This document shows, one piece after another, positions 9,155 through 17,813 of a stretch of 64,000 nucleotides of DNA (within the stretch, counting starts at the first letter, position 1; every line of letters begins with the position of its first letter). A program made the translations under genes and the position numbers. The stretch comes from Halomonas denitrificans (lineage in GTDB: Bacteria; Pseudomonadota; Gammaproteobacteria; Xanthomonadales; Wenzhouxiangellaceae). The stretch lies in assembly GCA_019800895.1 (NCBI GenBank), contig JAHVKF010000004.1, positions 62,001 through 126,000 on the forward strand. The letters are read 5' to 3'. The notes beneath the pieces were generated by a model that had not been told where the DNA came from, did no database searches, and was given only the letters and a program-made list of their open reading frames with translations.

Positions 9155-9703
9155 ATGGATTCCATGGTCCGCTTCTTCATCCTGTTCATCGTCCTGCTGG
9201 TCTCGCTGTTCACCATCGAGGTGCTGCGGCCGGTCCAGGAGCACGTCATCCTGCCGTTCACTTCCGGGATTGCCTGGGTCAGCGTCACGCTGATCGAGCT
9301 GTTCGACAACGGTGTGGATTCGATGGGCAAGATCATCCGCGACCTGGAGACCGGCTTCGCGGTGAGCATCGAACCCGGCTGCAACGGCGTCGAAGCGCTG
9401 ATCATCCTGTTCGCGGCGATGTTCGCGTTTCCGGCGCCGCTGAAGAACAAGCTGGTCGGCTTCGCGATCGGTTTCGTGGCCATCCAGGCCCTGAACCTGG
9501 TCCGCATCATCAGCCTGTTCTACCTCGGCCAGTGGAACATGACCTGGTTCAACTGGTTCCATCTCTACCTCTGGCAGGCGTTGATCATTCTCGACGCGCT
9601 GGTCGTCTGGCTGATCTGGCTGCGGACGCTGCCGCCACCGAAGCGCAAGGACGACGGCGACGGCGGTGGACCGCCGGACGGTGCCGCCCCCGAAGCGGCG
9701 TGA
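9155..9703 (+). CDS. xrtH: exosortase H
   Basis: This is an integral membrane transpeptidase-like enzyme of the exosortase/archaeosortase family, thought to process proteins with a PEP-CTERM-like tail (IPTL-CTERM for type H) at the membrane. The 182-residue protein has five or six hydrophobic segments. The catalytic triad is visible: Cys76 in EPGCNGVEAL, Arg117 in LNLVRIISL, and His136 in WFNWFHLYLW. The C-terminus is a charged and Gly/Pro-rich tail. A TTG at 9146 is another possible start. The epimerase gene follows after one base, suggesting an operon xrtH-epimerase-pdxH. No accessory or substrate gene adjoins it here. Confidence 0.88.
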   Translation: MDSMVRFFILFIVLLVSLFTIEVLRPVQEHVILPFTSGIAWVSVTLIELFDNGVDSMGKIIRDLETGFAVSIEPGCNGVEALIILFAAMFAFPAPLKNKLVGFAIGFVAIQALNLVRIISLFYLGQWNMTWFNWFHLYLWQALIILDALVVWLIWLRTLPPPKRKDDGDGGGPPDGAAPEAA

Positions 9704-9704
9704 C

Positions 9705-10532
9705 ATGGCTCGCCGGCTGCTGATCGCCGGCTGCGGGGATCTCGGCGCCCGCCTGTACGCGAGGCTGGGCGACGACTGGTCGGTCACGGGCCTGCGCCGC
9801 AACGTCGGAAAGCTGCCGAGCGGGATGGGGGCGTTGAGCGCCGACCTGCTCGACCCCGGGACCCTCGACGGCCTGGCGCGCGACTGGGACGCGGTGATCT
9901 ACACGGCCACGCCGGGCGCCTTCGACGAGGCGGCCTACCGGGCCACCTACTGCACCGGCCTGGCCCACCTGCTGGAGCGGGTGCGTACCCCCCGGCTGCT
10001 GTTCGTCTCCAGCACCGCCGTGTACGGCCAGGACCGCGGCGAATGGGTCGACGAGGACTCGGTCACCGAACCCGAACGCTTCAACGGGCGCGTGTTGCTG
10101 GACGGCGAGCGGATCGCGCTGGACGCGGACGGTCTCGTGGTCCGGTTCTCCGGCCTCTACGGTCCCGGCCGCGATGCGCTGGTGCGGAAACTCCGTGCCG
10201 GCGGCGTCGACTGCCGGCGAACGCCGCCGCAATGGACCAACCGGATTCATGCCGATGATGCTGTTGCTGCCCTGGCCCACCTGCTGACGCTCGATGCCGA
10301 ACGGCGCATCTGGGTGGCGTCCGACGAGCGGCCGGCGCCGAAGTTCGAGGTGCTTGCCTGGCTGACGCGCCGCCTGGGGGTCCCGGCGCCGGAAGCGATC
10401 GACGAAGGCGGCGCTACGGCTGACGAGTCGGCCGGGCAGGGCAAACGGGTGTCGTCCGCTCGCCTCCGGGCGACGGGCCTTCGTCTACAGTATCCGGACT
10501 ACGAGCGCGGCTACGAGGCCCTGTTGACATGA
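9705..10532 (+). CDS. NAD(P)-dependent epimerase/short-chain dehydrogenase, YeeZ-like
   Basis: The 275-residue Rossmann protein has the nucleotide-binding loop LLIAGCGDLGARL near the N-terminus, the strand and active-site region LLFVSSTAVYGQDRGEW, and VVRFSGLYGPGRDAL. These match extended short-chain dehydrogenases of the YeeZ type, whose substrate is not known. The start ATG is one base after the TGA of xrtH, and its own TGA overlaps the ATG of pdxH, so translation of the three is probably coupled. Confidence 0.8.
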   Translation: MARRLLIAGCGDLGARLYARLGDDWSVTGLRRNVGKLPSGMGALSADLLDPGTLDGLARDWDAVIYTATPGAFDEAAYRATYCTGLAHLLERVRTPRLLFVSSTAVYGQDRGEWVDEDSVTEPERFNGRVLLDGERIALDADGLVVRFSGLYGPGRDALVRKLRAGGVDCRRTPPQWTNRIHADDAVAALAHLLTLDAERRIWVASDERPAPKFEVLAWLTRRLGVPAPEAIDEGGATADESAGQGKRVSSARLRATGLRLQYPDYERGYEALLT

Positions 10533-11113
10533 AACTCAGCGACGACATCCTGCAGCGCTTCGAGGACGGCTTCGCGCGGGCGCGCGAGGCACGCTTGCCG
10601 GAGCCCAACGCGATGACCCTGGCCACGGCCGACGCCGAGGGCCGGCCGACCTCGCGCACGGTGCTGCTCAAGGGGGTCGATGCCGACGGCTTCGTGTTCT
10701 ACACCAACCTCGGCAGCCGCAAGGGCCGGCAGCTGGCCGAGAATCCGAACGTCAGCCTGGTGTTCTGGTGGCGCGAGCACGAGGAGCAGGTGCTGATCGA
10801 CGGCATCGCGAAGCCGGTCGGCGACGCCGAGGCCGATGCCTATTTCCGATCGCGCCCGCGCGGCAGCCGGATCGGCGCCTGGGCGTCGCTCCAGTCCAGC
10901 GAGCTCGAGACCCGCCAGCAGCTGCTCGATCGCGTTCGCGCGCTCGAGGCCGAGTACGAGGGCCGCGACATCCCGCGCCCACCGCACTGGTCCGGCTTCC
11001 GCGTCGATCCGCACCGCGTCGAGTTCTGGTACGGCCGCGAGTACCGGCTCCACGAGCGGATCTGCTTCACCGCCGCCGACGGCGAATGGCGGGAGTCGCT
11101 GCTCTATCCGTGA
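10529..11113 (+). CDS. pdxH: pyridoxamine/pyridoxine 5'-phosphate oxidase
   Basis: This FMN enzyme makes pyridoxal 5'-phosphate from the pyridoxine and pyridoxamine phosphates. The 194-residue protein is typical in length. It shows MTLATADAEGRPTSRTVLLKG, FVFYTNLGSRKGRQL, the GSRIGAWASLQS phosphate/FMN loop, and the C-terminal VEFWYGREYRLHER signature. It overlaps the preceding epimerase gene by four bases (ATGA). Confidence 0.96.
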   Translation: MKLSDDILQRFEDGFARAREARLPEPNAMTLATADAEGRPTSRTVLLKGVDADGFVFYTNLGSRKGRQLAENPNVSLVFWWREHEEQVLIDGIAKPVGDAEADAYFRSRPRGSRIGAWASLQSSELETRQQLLDRVRALEAEYEGRDIPRPPHWSGFRVDPHRVEFWYGREYRLHERICFTAADGEWRESLLYP

Positions 11114-11125
11114 ACTGCGGGATTC

Positions 11126-11411
11126 ACCGCAGATGAACGCAGATGGACGCAGATGAAGGCGAAACTTCTGTTCTCGTCGCTGCCTGGCTGCGAGTCGCGC
11201 TCATGCGCGGTGCATTCCTGAAAGGCCCCACGGAACGGTCGTTTGGAGATTGAAGGCGCCGTTCTCCCCGGAAATCTCGGCGCTGTCCTGGCGTCCACCT
11301 GGTGACCCATGAACGATTCCGCAGGAGCCCGAATTCCTGCGCCGGACCGTCAAGCATTCTCAACGCCCCTTTACATGGTTCTATCTGCGTTTATCCGCGT
11401 TCATCTGCGGT
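11126..11411. repeat. intergenic element bounded by inverted CGCAGAT-type repeats, copy 1
   Basis: The left arm (11126-11154) is made of three tandem units of the kind CGCAGATGAA. The right arm (11383-11411) is its reverse complement with three mismatches in 29 bases. The interior, about 230 bases, has no gene I can support and is less GC-rich than its surroundings. A second copy lies at 26510-26747. The two left arms are identical over 35 bases, but the interiors look unrelated. It fills the gap between pdxH and the convergent trmH. Short open frames inside it look spurious. Confidence 0.8.
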
Positions 11412-11423
11412 AACCAACTCGAA

Positions 11424-12050
11424 TCAAGGCGAATTTTCGTCCTTGTCGGGAGGCGGCGTCTTGCGTCGGGCCAGGTCGCGGGCGATCCAGCGGTCGATCA
11501 GTTCCTTCTGCGGCGACCCGGACGGGTCCCGCGGTGCGTACATGCCGGCGGCTTCACGCTGGCGCTGGGCCTCGTACAGGATCACCGCGGCGGCGACCGA
11601 GACGTTGAGCGACTGGGTCATTCCGATCATCGGGATGATCACCTCGCCGTCGCACAGCGCCAGGGCCTCGTCGCTGACGCCGAACTTCTCCGTGCCCAGC
11701 ACCAGCGCGGTCGGCCGGGTGTAGTCGACGGCGCGGAAATCGACCGCGCGATCGGAAAAATGCGCTGCGAAGCAGGCGAAGCCCGCGTCCTTGAGCGCCT
11801 TCATCGCGTCGGGGGTGTCGGCGTGGCGGTGGAGGTCGATCCAGCGCTGGGCGCCCTGGCTGGTGTTGTTCAGGGCCGGCAAGCCGTGGCTGCCCGGCAC
11901 CGCGTGCGCCTGCTGGATGCCGACGGCATCGCAGGTGCGGAGCACCGCGGCGAGGTTGTGCGGCTTGTGGACCCGCTCCATGAACACGGTCAGGTCCATC
12001 TGGCGGCTGCAGGCCGTGGCTTCGATGCGTTGTCGTCGTTCCGGCGTCAT
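11424..12050 (-). CDS. trmH: tRNA (guanosine(18)-2'-O)-methyltransferase
   Basis: This SPOUT-class enzyme methylates the ribose of G18 in the D loop of tRNA. The 208-residue protein has MERVHKPHNLAAVLRTCDAVG, the trefoil-knot motifs ALVLGTEKFGVSDEAL and IPMIGMTQSLNVSVAAAVILY, and a C-terminal basic helix. The ATG at 12050 begins MTPERRQRIEA, where TrmH proteins start. A longer frame upstream is low-complexity. The gene ends close to the repeat element. Confidence 0.93.
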   Translation of the reverse strand: MTPERRQRIEATACSRQMDLTVFMERVHKPHNLAAVLRTCDAVGIQQAHAVPGSHGLPALNNTSQGAQRWIDLHRHADTPDAMKALKDAGFACFAAHFSDRAVDFRAVDYTRPTALVLGTEKFGVSDEALALCDGEVIIPMIGMTQSLNVSVAAAVILYEAQRQREAAGMYAPRDPSGSPQKELIDRWIARDLARRKTPPPDKDENSP

Positions 12051-12056
12051 GGCTGA

Positions 12057-12062
12057 ATGGTA
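12057..12062 (-). promoter_or_regulatory. -10-like box TACCAT, six bases before the trmH ATG
   Basis: On the minus strand TACCAT is followed by TCAGCC and then the ATG of trmH, so the expected transcription start coincides with the start codon. No Shine-Dalgarno sequence precedes the ATG and no clear -35 is seen. Confidence 0.4.
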
Positions 12063-12120
12063 GCCTTGTCTGGCCGCCGGCGGTCGATGGGTCGAACGAT
12101 CGTCCGACCGGTCGGCCTCC

Positions 12121-12612
12121 ATGATTCACCGCATGACCACTGTCCCGGATTCATCGATGCCCGATTTCCTGCAGAACCTTCGCGACCTCCTGCACGACCG
12201 AGACGCTGCCGACCGGCGCGCCGATGACCCGCACGCGCTCCCGCGAGCCGCTGCGGTCCTGCTGCTCGAGATTTCCGTGACCGATGCCGGCGGGGACGAG
12301 GCCGAGCGGGCCGTGATCGAGCGTGCGATCCGCGCCCGTTTCGAGTTGCCGGCCGAGGACCTCGACGCCTTGCTGCGCGAGGCCGAGCGGCTGCGCGAAG
12401 ACGCGGTCTCGCTGCACGATTACACGCATCGGCTGCGAACCGGCCTGTCGGTGGACGAGCGGGCGGAACTGGTCGGCTGGCTCTGGCGGGTCGCCTGGGC
12501 CGACGGGGAGGTGGGGCGGCACGAGGAGCACCTGGTGCGGCGCCTGGCCGACCTGCTGGGGGTGCCGCACCGGGAATTCATCCGACGCAAGCACGAGGCG
12601 GGCCCGGCCTGA
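12121..12612 (+). CDS. TerB-family tellurite-resistance-like protein
   Basis: The 163-residue all-helical protein resembles TerB domains: AAAVLLLEISVTDAGGDEAERAVIE repeats the acidic metal-binding pattern, and the second half has WRVAWADGEVGRHEEHLVRRLADLLGV. TerB-like proteins are cytosolic or membrane-associated and their role is unclear. The start is uncertain: ATGs at 12121, 12133 and 12157 are in frame and none has a strong ribosome site; the conserved part begins at DFLQNLRDLL. The gene is divergent from trmH. Confidence 0.75.
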   Translation: MIHRMTTVPDSSMPDFLQNLRDLLHDRDAADRRADDPHALPRAAAVLLLEISVTDAGGDEAERAVIERAIRARFELPAEDLDALLREAERLREDAVSLHDYTHRLRTGLSVDERAELVGWLWRVAWADGEVGRHEEHLVRRLADLLGVPHREFIRRKHEAGPA

Positions 12613-12663
12613 ACCGCTGTCGGCGTGCGGGCTTGCCGCGGCGAGGGCTCCGCGGGCCTCGCG

Positions 12664-13131
12664 TCAGTCGACGAAGAACTGCTGGCGGAAATCGAAGGCG
12701 TAGGGATCGCCCTGGTGGCCTTCGGGGCTGACCTGGACGGAGAAGTTCAGGGTTTCCTCGTTGTGCACGCGGAAGGTTCCGATGTAGTAGATGGCATCCT
12801 GATCGCGGACCTCGCGCAGCTCGATGTCGCGGCGCTGACCGGTCAGGTTGGTGGCGGTCGCGGTGATCCGCGCCGGGACGGCTTCCACGGCGTCGGCATC
12901 CAGCACCGTGACGTTCAACATCGCCCGGGTACCGGCCCGCTGGATGCCGTAGGCGCGGGCGACCTCCGGCGTCAGCATGTTGGTGTTCAGGGCGTTGTAG
13001 TGGACCCGGTAGGGACCGAAGGTCTCGGCCTGCTGGCCGAAGGCGGGACCGGTCAGCGCGGCCGACAACATCGCGAACAGCAACCAGCGAGTCGCCGGGG
13101 GCATCGGTCGGAACGAGGGCAGGGTGCGCAT
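12664..13131 (-). CDS. DUF4426 family exported protein
   Basis: The 155-residue protein has a signal peptide (hydrophobic WLLFAMLSAALTGPAFG, cleavage probably after AFGQ) and then a beta-rich domain with FGPYRVHYNALNTNMLTPEVA and VRDQDAIYYIGTFRVHNEE, typical of DUF4426. Function is unknown. A strong ribosome site AAGGAGA precedes the ATG. In related bacteria it lies downstream of yggT, as here, so it may belong to the same conserved block. Confidence 0.85.
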   Translation of the reverse strand: MRTLPSFRPMPPATRWLLFAMLSAALTGPAFGQQAETFGPYRVHYNALNTNMLTPEVARAYGIQRAGTRAMLNVTVLDADAVEAVPARITATATNLTGQRRDIELREVRDQDAIYYIGTFRVHNEETLNFSVQVSPEGHQGDPYAFDFRQQFFVD

Positions 13132-13304
13132 GGCGGTCTCCTTCGGTGACGATCGGTCGGATGGCGAAATCGGGTGACGGTCCCGTGCGACAGGCACGGC
13201 CTGCGTCGACGGCCCGCATCGATGGCAGGGAGCGACCGTTACGCCTTCGATGCTACTCCGCGGCGACCGATCGAAGCAAGCGAGCGACGTCGGCCCTTCG
13301 CGCG

Positions 13305-13850
13305 TCAGCGAATTCCGATGAGGATCATCAGGAACTGGATTCCGATCAACGCGACCAGCGGCGACAGGTCGATGCCGCCGAGCGACGGCAGCACCCGGCG
13401 GATCGGTTCCAGGACGGGACGGGTGAGCTGGTAGATGAGCGGAATGATCGGATGGCGCATGCCGCCGCCGACCCAGGACAGGATCACCTCGGCGATGATC
13501 AGCACCAGGTACATCATCAGCAGCATCCGGATCAGGCGCAGCAGGGTGGCCAGCAGCATGTCGGCCACCGGCAGCGCGTAGCCCCCGATCGCCAGCACCG
13601 CCGCCAGCGCGATGAACTGCAGGACGAACAACCAGATCACCGCGGCGGTGTTGAATCGGCCGAAGCGGGGAACGACCCGGGCCAGCGGTGCGACCAGCGG
13701 TTCGGTGATCGTGAGCAGGACCTGGCAGATGGGGTTGTAGTAGTCGGCACCGACCGCCTCGACCAGCACGCGCAGCATCAGTGCGGCGAGGTAGAGGCTG
13801 AACAGCGTTTCGACGAGGAAGGCGAAGGCGTTGCCGACCGACCCGCCCAT
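13305..13850 (-). CDS. yggT: YggT family membrane protein
   Basis: The 181-residue membrane protein contains two YggT repeats, each with a hydrophobic hairpin: near residues 10-30 and 60-85, and again near 95-120 and 155-178. The loops LTRPVLEPIRRVLP and LTITEPLVAPLARVVP are the conserved signature of each repeat. Members are linked to osmotic tolerance and cell-envelope assembly, but the mechanism is unknown. Its ATG shares a base with the proC stop, so it is translated after proC in one operon. Confidence 0.9.
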   Translation of the reverse strand: MGGSVGNAFAFLVETLFSLYLAALMLRVLVEAVGADYYNPICQVLLTITEPLVAPLARVVPRFGRFNTAAVIWLFVLQFIALAAVLAIGGYALPVADMLLATLLRLIRMLLMMYLVLIIAEVILSWVGGGMRHPIIPLIYQLTRPVLEPIRRVLPSLGGIDLSPLVALIGIQFLMILIGIR

Positions 13851-14662
13851 CAGTCGGCGCTCCCCAGCTCCCGGCCGCGCCGGATCGCGGCATCGACGGC
13901 ACGGGCGACGATCGCCGGCAGGCCGTCGGCGCTGAACTGGTCGAGGGCCGCCGCCGTGGTTCCGCCCGGCGACGTCACGCGCTCGCGCAGGGTGCCGGCG
14001 TCGGTTTCGCCGTCGGCCAGCATGGCGCCTGCGCCTGCGGCAGTCCGGTCGGCCAGCGTGCGCGCCGCGTCCGGCGGCAGGCCGGCGTCGATCCCGGCGC
14101 GCGCCAATGCCTCGGCCAGCGCGAAGAAGTAGGCCGGGCCGGACCCCGAGATCGCGGTGACCACGTCCATCAGCGCTTCGTCGTCGACCTCGACCACGGC
14201 GCCGACCGCGCCGAACAGCGATCGCACCGCGGCGCGCTGCTCGTCGCTGCACGCCGGCGCGGCGTACAGCCCGGTCGCGCCCTGGCCGAGCAGGGCCGGC
14301 GTATTCGGCATCACGCGGACCACCGGGCGCGGGCCGCCCAGGCCGCGCTGCAGGCGCTCGACCGGGATCCCGGCCGCCACGCTGGCCACGACGGCTTCCG
14401 GGCTCAGCGCATCGGCGATGGACGCGAGGACGCGGTCGATGACCTGCGGCTTGACGGCCAGCACGACGACGTCGGCGCCATCGACCGCCTCGAGGTTGTC
14501 GTCGGTCACGTGAATCGCACCGAGCTCGCCCACGCGCTGACGCGTCGCGGGGTCGGGGTCGGCGGCGCGCAACCGCTCGGAAGGGTGACCGTCGGCCAGC
14601 AAGCCGCCGATCAGCGCCTGGGCCATGTTGCCGGCGCCGATGAAGGTGATTGTCTGTTTCAT
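13850..14662 (-). CDS. proC: pyrroline-5-carboxylate reductase
   Basis: This enzyme reduces 1-pyrroline-5-carboxylate to proline with NAD(P)H. The 270-residue protein has the N-terminal Rossmann loop TFIGAGNMAQALIGG, VVLAVKPQVIDRVL, the dimer-domain GSGPAYFFALAEALARAG, and the signature RVTSPGGTTAAALDQF. It is followed directly by yggT. Seven bases before the ATG lies a TAGAAT box, so the message may be leaderless and not shared with yggS. Confidence 0.97.
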   Translation of the reverse strand: MKQTITFIGAGNMAQALIGGLLADGHPSERLRAADPDPATRQRVGELGAIHVTDDNLEAVDGADVVVLAVKPQVIDRVLASIADALSPEAVVASVAAGIPVERLQRGLGGPRPVVRVMPNTPALLGQGATGLYAAPACSDEQRAAVRSLFGAVGAVVEVDDEALMDVVTAISGSGPAYFFALAEALARAGIDAGLPPDAARTLADRTAAGAGAMLADGETDAGTLRERVTSPGGTTAAALDQFSADGLPAIVARAVDAAIRRGRELGSAD

Positions 14663-14669
14663 GCCGGGG

Positions 14670-14675
14670 ATTCTA
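14670..14675 (-). promoter_or_regulatory. -10-like box TAGAAT, seven bases before the proC ATG
   Basis: On the minus strand TAGAAT is followed by CCCCGGC and the proC ATG. Transcription starting at the normal distance would begin at the start codon. There is no Shine-Dalgarno sequence in the seven bases, and no convincing -35 about 17 bases upstream. Confidence 0.4.
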
Positions 14676-14736
14676 AAGCACGACGGTCGACCACGATGGA
14701 CGGTCTACGGGCGAAGGATGGACGAACGGTGGGTGA

Positions 14737-15444
14737 TCAGCCGGGGCGCGGGCCGAACAGGGCGGTACCGATGCGGACCACGGTGGCGCCCTCGCGAATC
14801 GCGGATTCGAGGTCGGACGACATGCCCATCGACAGCGTGTCGAACCGGGCGCGGTGCTCGGGGAATTCGTCCCGCAGCCGGTCGAGCAGGGCGCGCAGGC
14901 GAGCGAAGGCGGGGCGCGCGTCCTCGGGCGATTCGGTCGCGGCGGGTATGGCCATCAGGCCGCGCAGGACCAGCGTCGGGCGTGCGAGCACGTCGGCGGC
15001 CAGTTCGACCACGTCGTCCCGCGCGCAACCCGACTTCTGCGCCTCGTCGTCGATGTTCACCTGGACCAGCACGTTCAACGGCGGGCGGTCCGCGGGGCGC
15101 TGGTCGGCGAGGCGCCGCGCGATCTTGACCCGATCGACGCTCTGGACCCAGTCGAAGCGCTCGGCCAGCGTGCGCGTCTTGTTCGACTGGACCGGGCCGA
15201 TGAAATGCCACTCGGGTTGCCTCGGGCCGAGGGCGTCCTGCTTGGCGACCGCTTCGTCGACGTAGTTCTCGCCGAAGGCCTCGACGCCGAGCTCGTGCAT
15301 CGCGCGGACCTCGTCGCTTCCGCGGGTCTTGCTGACGGCCAGCAGGCGCACCGACCCCGGGTCCCGGTCACAGGCCCGGCAGGCCGCGTCGATGCGGGCC
15401 CGCACCTCGTTCAATCGGTCGATCAGGTCTTCGGATCCGGGCAT
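14737..15444 (-). CDS. yggS: YggS/PLPBP family pyridoxal-phosphate homeostasis protein
   Basis: This cytosolic protein binds pyridoxal 5'-phosphate and keeps B6 vitamers and amino-acid pools in balance; no catalytic reaction is established. The 235-residue single-domain TIM barrel shows the cofactor lysine in LLAVSKTRGSDEV, FGENYVDEA, HFIGPVQSNKTR, and the phosphate-binding C-terminus MGMSSDLESAIREGATVVRIGTALFG. The start at 15444 fits the family; an earlier in-frame ATG adds only non-conserved residues. It is divergent from pilT. Confidence 0.95.
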   Translation of the reverse strand: MPGSEDLIDRLNEVRARIDAACRACDRDPGSVRLLAVSKTRGSDEVRAMHELGVEAFGENYVDEAVAKQDALGPRQPEWHFIGPVQSNKTRTLAERFDWVQSVDRVKIARRLADQRPADRPPLNVLVQVNIDDEAQKSGCARDDVVELAADVLARPTLVLRGLMAIPAATESPEDARPAFARLRALLDRLRDEFPEHRARFDTLSMGMSSDLESAIREGATVVRIGTALFGPRPG

Positions 15445-15445
15445 T

Positions 15446-15474
15446 TTGTCGTTGAAGCCGCTTGAGGGTATGAT
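15446..15474 (+). promoter_or_regulatory. candidate sigma-70 promoter for pilT-pilU
   Basis: TTGTCG (15446-15451) and TATGAT (15469-15474) are separated by 17 bases, a good sigma-70 arrangement. The predicted start near 15481 leaves a leader of about 65 bases before the pilT ATG. It lies right at the start of the divergent yggS gene. Confidence 0.55.
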
Positions 15475-15545
15475 CGGAACCCAGTGCATCTGGCCGGGCT
15501 GCGTGCGAGCGTGCAGCGGCTCCGGCGGCCGAACCGGGGACCGTC

Positions 15546-16583
15546 ATGGATATTACCGAACTGCTTGCGTTTACCGTCAAGAACAACGCCTCCGACCTCC
15601 ACCTGTCGGCAGGCCTGCCGCCGATGATCCGCGTCGACGGGGACATCCACCGGATCAACGTTCCGGCGATCGAAACCAAGGAAATGGCCGACCTGATCTA
15701 CTCGGTCATGAACGATCACCAGCGGCGCGATTTCGAGGCCGAGCTGGAAGTCGACTTCTCCTACAAGGTGCCGGGCCTCGCGCGCTTCCGCGTCAACGCC
15801 TATCACCAGGACCGGGGCACCGGCGCGGCGTTCCGCGTCATCCCGAACGAGATCTGGACCCTCGAAGACATGCAGGCGCCGCCCGTATTCCGCGACATCA
15901 TCGATGTGCCGCGCGGGCTGGTGCTGGTGACCGGGCCGACGGGTTCGGGCAAGTCGACCACGCTGGCCGCGATGGTCGATCACCTCAACAAGAACGTGGC
16001 GGGTCACATCCTCACGATCGAAGACCCGATCGAATTCGTCCATTCCTCGAAGAAGTGCCTGATCAACCAGCGCGAGGTCCACAAGGACACCAAGGGATTC
16101 AATCAGGCGCTGCGCTCGGCGCTGCGCGAGGACCCCGACATCATCCTGGTCGGCGAGCTTCGCGATACGGAGACGGTCCGGCTCGCGCTGACCGCCGCCG
16201 AGACCGGTCACCTCGTGTTCGGTACCCTGCATACCTCCTCGGCGGCCAAGACCATCGACCGGATCATCGACGTCTTCCCCGGCGAGGAAAAGGAAATGGT
16301 CCGCTCGATGCTTTCCGAGTCGCTGCGCGCCGTCATCTCGCAGACGTTGATGAAGAAGGTCGGCGGCGGTCGGGTGGCGGCCCACGAGATCATGATCGCG
16401 ACGCCGGCGATCCGCAACCTGATCCGCGAAGACAAGGTCGCCCAGATGTACTCGGCGATCCAGACCGGTCAGAACGTCGGCATGACCACGCTCGACCAGA
16501 GCCTGAGCGAGCTCGTGCGCCGCGGCCTGGTCGCCAAACCCGAGGCGCGCCGCAAGGCGGTCGACAAGCAGGCCTTCGCCTGA
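15546..16583 (+). CDS. pilT: type IV pilus retraction ATPase PilT
   Basis: This hexameric cytoplasmic ATPase depolymerises the type IV pilus and powers twitching. The 345-residue protein has an N-terminal PAS-like domain (ASDLHLSAGLPPMIRVDG), Walker A GPTGSGKSTTLAAM near residue 135, the Asp box ILTIEDPIEF, Walker B DIILVGELRD, and the His box GHLVFGTLHTSSA. The PilT-specific AIRNLIREDK region is present near the C-terminus. pilU follows 55 bases downstream. Confidence 0.98.
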   Translation: MDITELLAFTVKNNASDLHLSAGLPPMIRVDGDIHRINVPAIETKEMADLIYSVMNDHQRRDFEAELEVDFSYKVPGLARFRVNAYHQDRGTGAAFRVIPNEIWTLEDMQAPPVFRDIIDVPRGLVLVTGPTGSGKSTTLAAMVDHLNKNVAGHILTIEDPIEFVHSSKKCLINQREVHKDTKGFNQALRSALREDPDIILVGELRDTETVRLALTAAETGHLVFGTLHTSSAAKTIDRIIDVFPGEEKEMVRSMLSESLRAVISQTLMKKVGGGRVAAHEIMIATPAIRNLIREDKVAQMYSAIQTGQNVGMTTLDQSLSELVRRGLVAKPEARRKAVDKQAFA

Positions 16584-16638
16584 TCGGACGGTTCAAGCCT
16601 CGACTCGTGCCGCAATCCACGGAAGGACGGAGTTCTCC

Positions 16639-17763
16639 ATGAGTGTGATCGACAGCTGGTTGAAGATGCTGCACGAGCAGCGAGGTTCCGACCTGTTCAT
16701 CACGGTCGGTGCACCGCCGTGCATCAAGGTCAATGGCAAGATCAAGCCGGTCAATCGCGAACCGCTGAGCAAGGAGGCGGCGACCAGCATCGTGCTCGGC
16801 ACGATGAACGAAGAGCAGGTCGAGCAGTTCAAGCGGGAGCGCGAACTGCAGTACGCGATCTCGATCGAGGGCTTCGCCCGCTTCCGGATGAGCGCCTTCT
16901 ACCAGCGCAACTCCATCGGCGTGGTCTGCCGCCGGATCGAGACCCGCATCCCGAGCTTCGAGGAACTGGATCTGCCGCCGGGCCTGGCCGATATTTCCAT
17001 GACCAAGCGCGGCATCATCGTCATGGTCGGTGCGACCGGGACCGGCAAGTCGACCACGCTGGCGGCGATGATCGGCCATCGCAACGAGAATTCCACCGGT
17101 CACATCATCTCGATCGAGGATCCGATCGAATACGTGCATCGCCATCGTCGCTGCATCGTTACCCAGCGCGAGGTGGGGATCGATACGGAATCGTTCGAGA
17201 TTGCGCTGCGCAACACGCTGCGCCAGGCGCCGGACGTGATCCTCATCGGCGAGGTCCGGACCCGCGAGGCGATGGAGCACGCGATCACCTTTGCCGAAAC
17301 CGGCCACCTCTGCCTGACCACCCTGCATGCCAACAACGCCAACCAGGCGATGGACCGCATCCTGCACTTCTTCCCGGAAGATCGTCATCAGCAGGTGCTG
17401 CTGGACCTGAGCTTCAACCTGAAGGCCGTGGTCGCCCAGCAGCTCATTCCCTCACTCGACGGTTCGCGGCGCCATGTCGCGCTGGAGATCCTGCTCAACA
17501 GCCCGCTGGTCCAGGAGAAGATCCGCAAGGGCAAGATCGACGAGCTGAAGCAGATCATGAAGGACTCCACCCACCATGGAATGGTCACCTTCGACCAGAG
17601 CCTGCTGAAGCTCTACCAGGAAGGCCTGATCTCGTACGACGAAGCGGTTCGTCACGCGGATTCGGCCAACGAGGTGCGTCTCGCGGTCAAGCTCAGCGAA
17701 GGCGGCGATGCCGAATCGCTGTCCGAGGGGCTTCGCGATGTGGACCTGCTCGACCACGATTGA
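16639..17763 (+). CDS. pilU: type IV pilus retraction ATPase PilU
   Basis: PilU is the PilT-dependent accessory retraction motor. The 374-residue protein has GSDLFITVGAPPCIKVNG, Walker A VGATGTGKSTTLAAM, the Asp box HIISIEDPIEYVH, Walker B DVILIGEVRTREAM, and the His box GHLCLTTLHANNANQ. The C-terminal acidic tail is longer than that of PilT, as usual for PilU. It shares the pilT promoter. Confidence 0.97.
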   Translation: MSVIDSWLKMLHEQRGSDLFITVGAPPCIKVNGKIKPVNREPLSKEAATSIVLGTMNEEQVEQFKRERELQYAISIEGFARFRMSAFYQRNSIGVVCRRIETRIPSFEELDLPPGLADISMTKRGIIVMVGATGTGKSTTLAAMIGHRNENSTGHIISIEDPIEYVHRHRRCIVTQREVGIDTESFEIALRNTLRQAPDVILIGEVRTREAMEHAITFAETGHLCLTTLHANNANQAMDRILHFFPEDRHQQVLLDLSFNLKAVVAQQLIPSLDGSRRHVALEILLNSPLVQEKIRKGKIDELKQIMKDSTHHGMVTFDQSLLKLYQEGLISYDEAVRHADSANEVRLAVKLSEGGDAESLSEGLRDVDLLDHD

Positions 17764-17773
17764 CGTCCGAGGC

Positions 17774-17807
17774 GTTAACGGTCGCTTAACCGCTTCTTTC
17801 GTAAGCT
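17774..17807 (+). promoter_or_regulatory. candidate PhoP/PmrA-type operator and -10 box
   Basis: GTTAAC (17774-17779) and CTTAAC (17785-17790) are direct repeats with a five-base gap, an 11-base period. TAAGCT (17802-17807) follows 11 bases after the second repeat. This is the layout of promoters driven by PhoP or PmrA-like OmpR-family regulators, where the box replaces the -35. It lies upstream of an OmpR-family regulator gene and may be autoregulatory. Binding by the encoded regulator is inference. Confidence 0.5.
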
Positions 17808-17813
17808 GTCGGC

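Noticed and set aside
11104-11363. Short minus-strand open frames inside the first inverted-repeat element (ending CVHLRSSAV or similar).
   Set aside because: They are translations of the repeat arm, have no ribosome site, and the interior differs between the two copies.
11126-11411. Insertion sequence or MITE with target duplication.
   Set aside because: No transposase and no flanking duplication could be seen, and the interiors of the two copies are not alike, so only a repeat-bounded element is reported.
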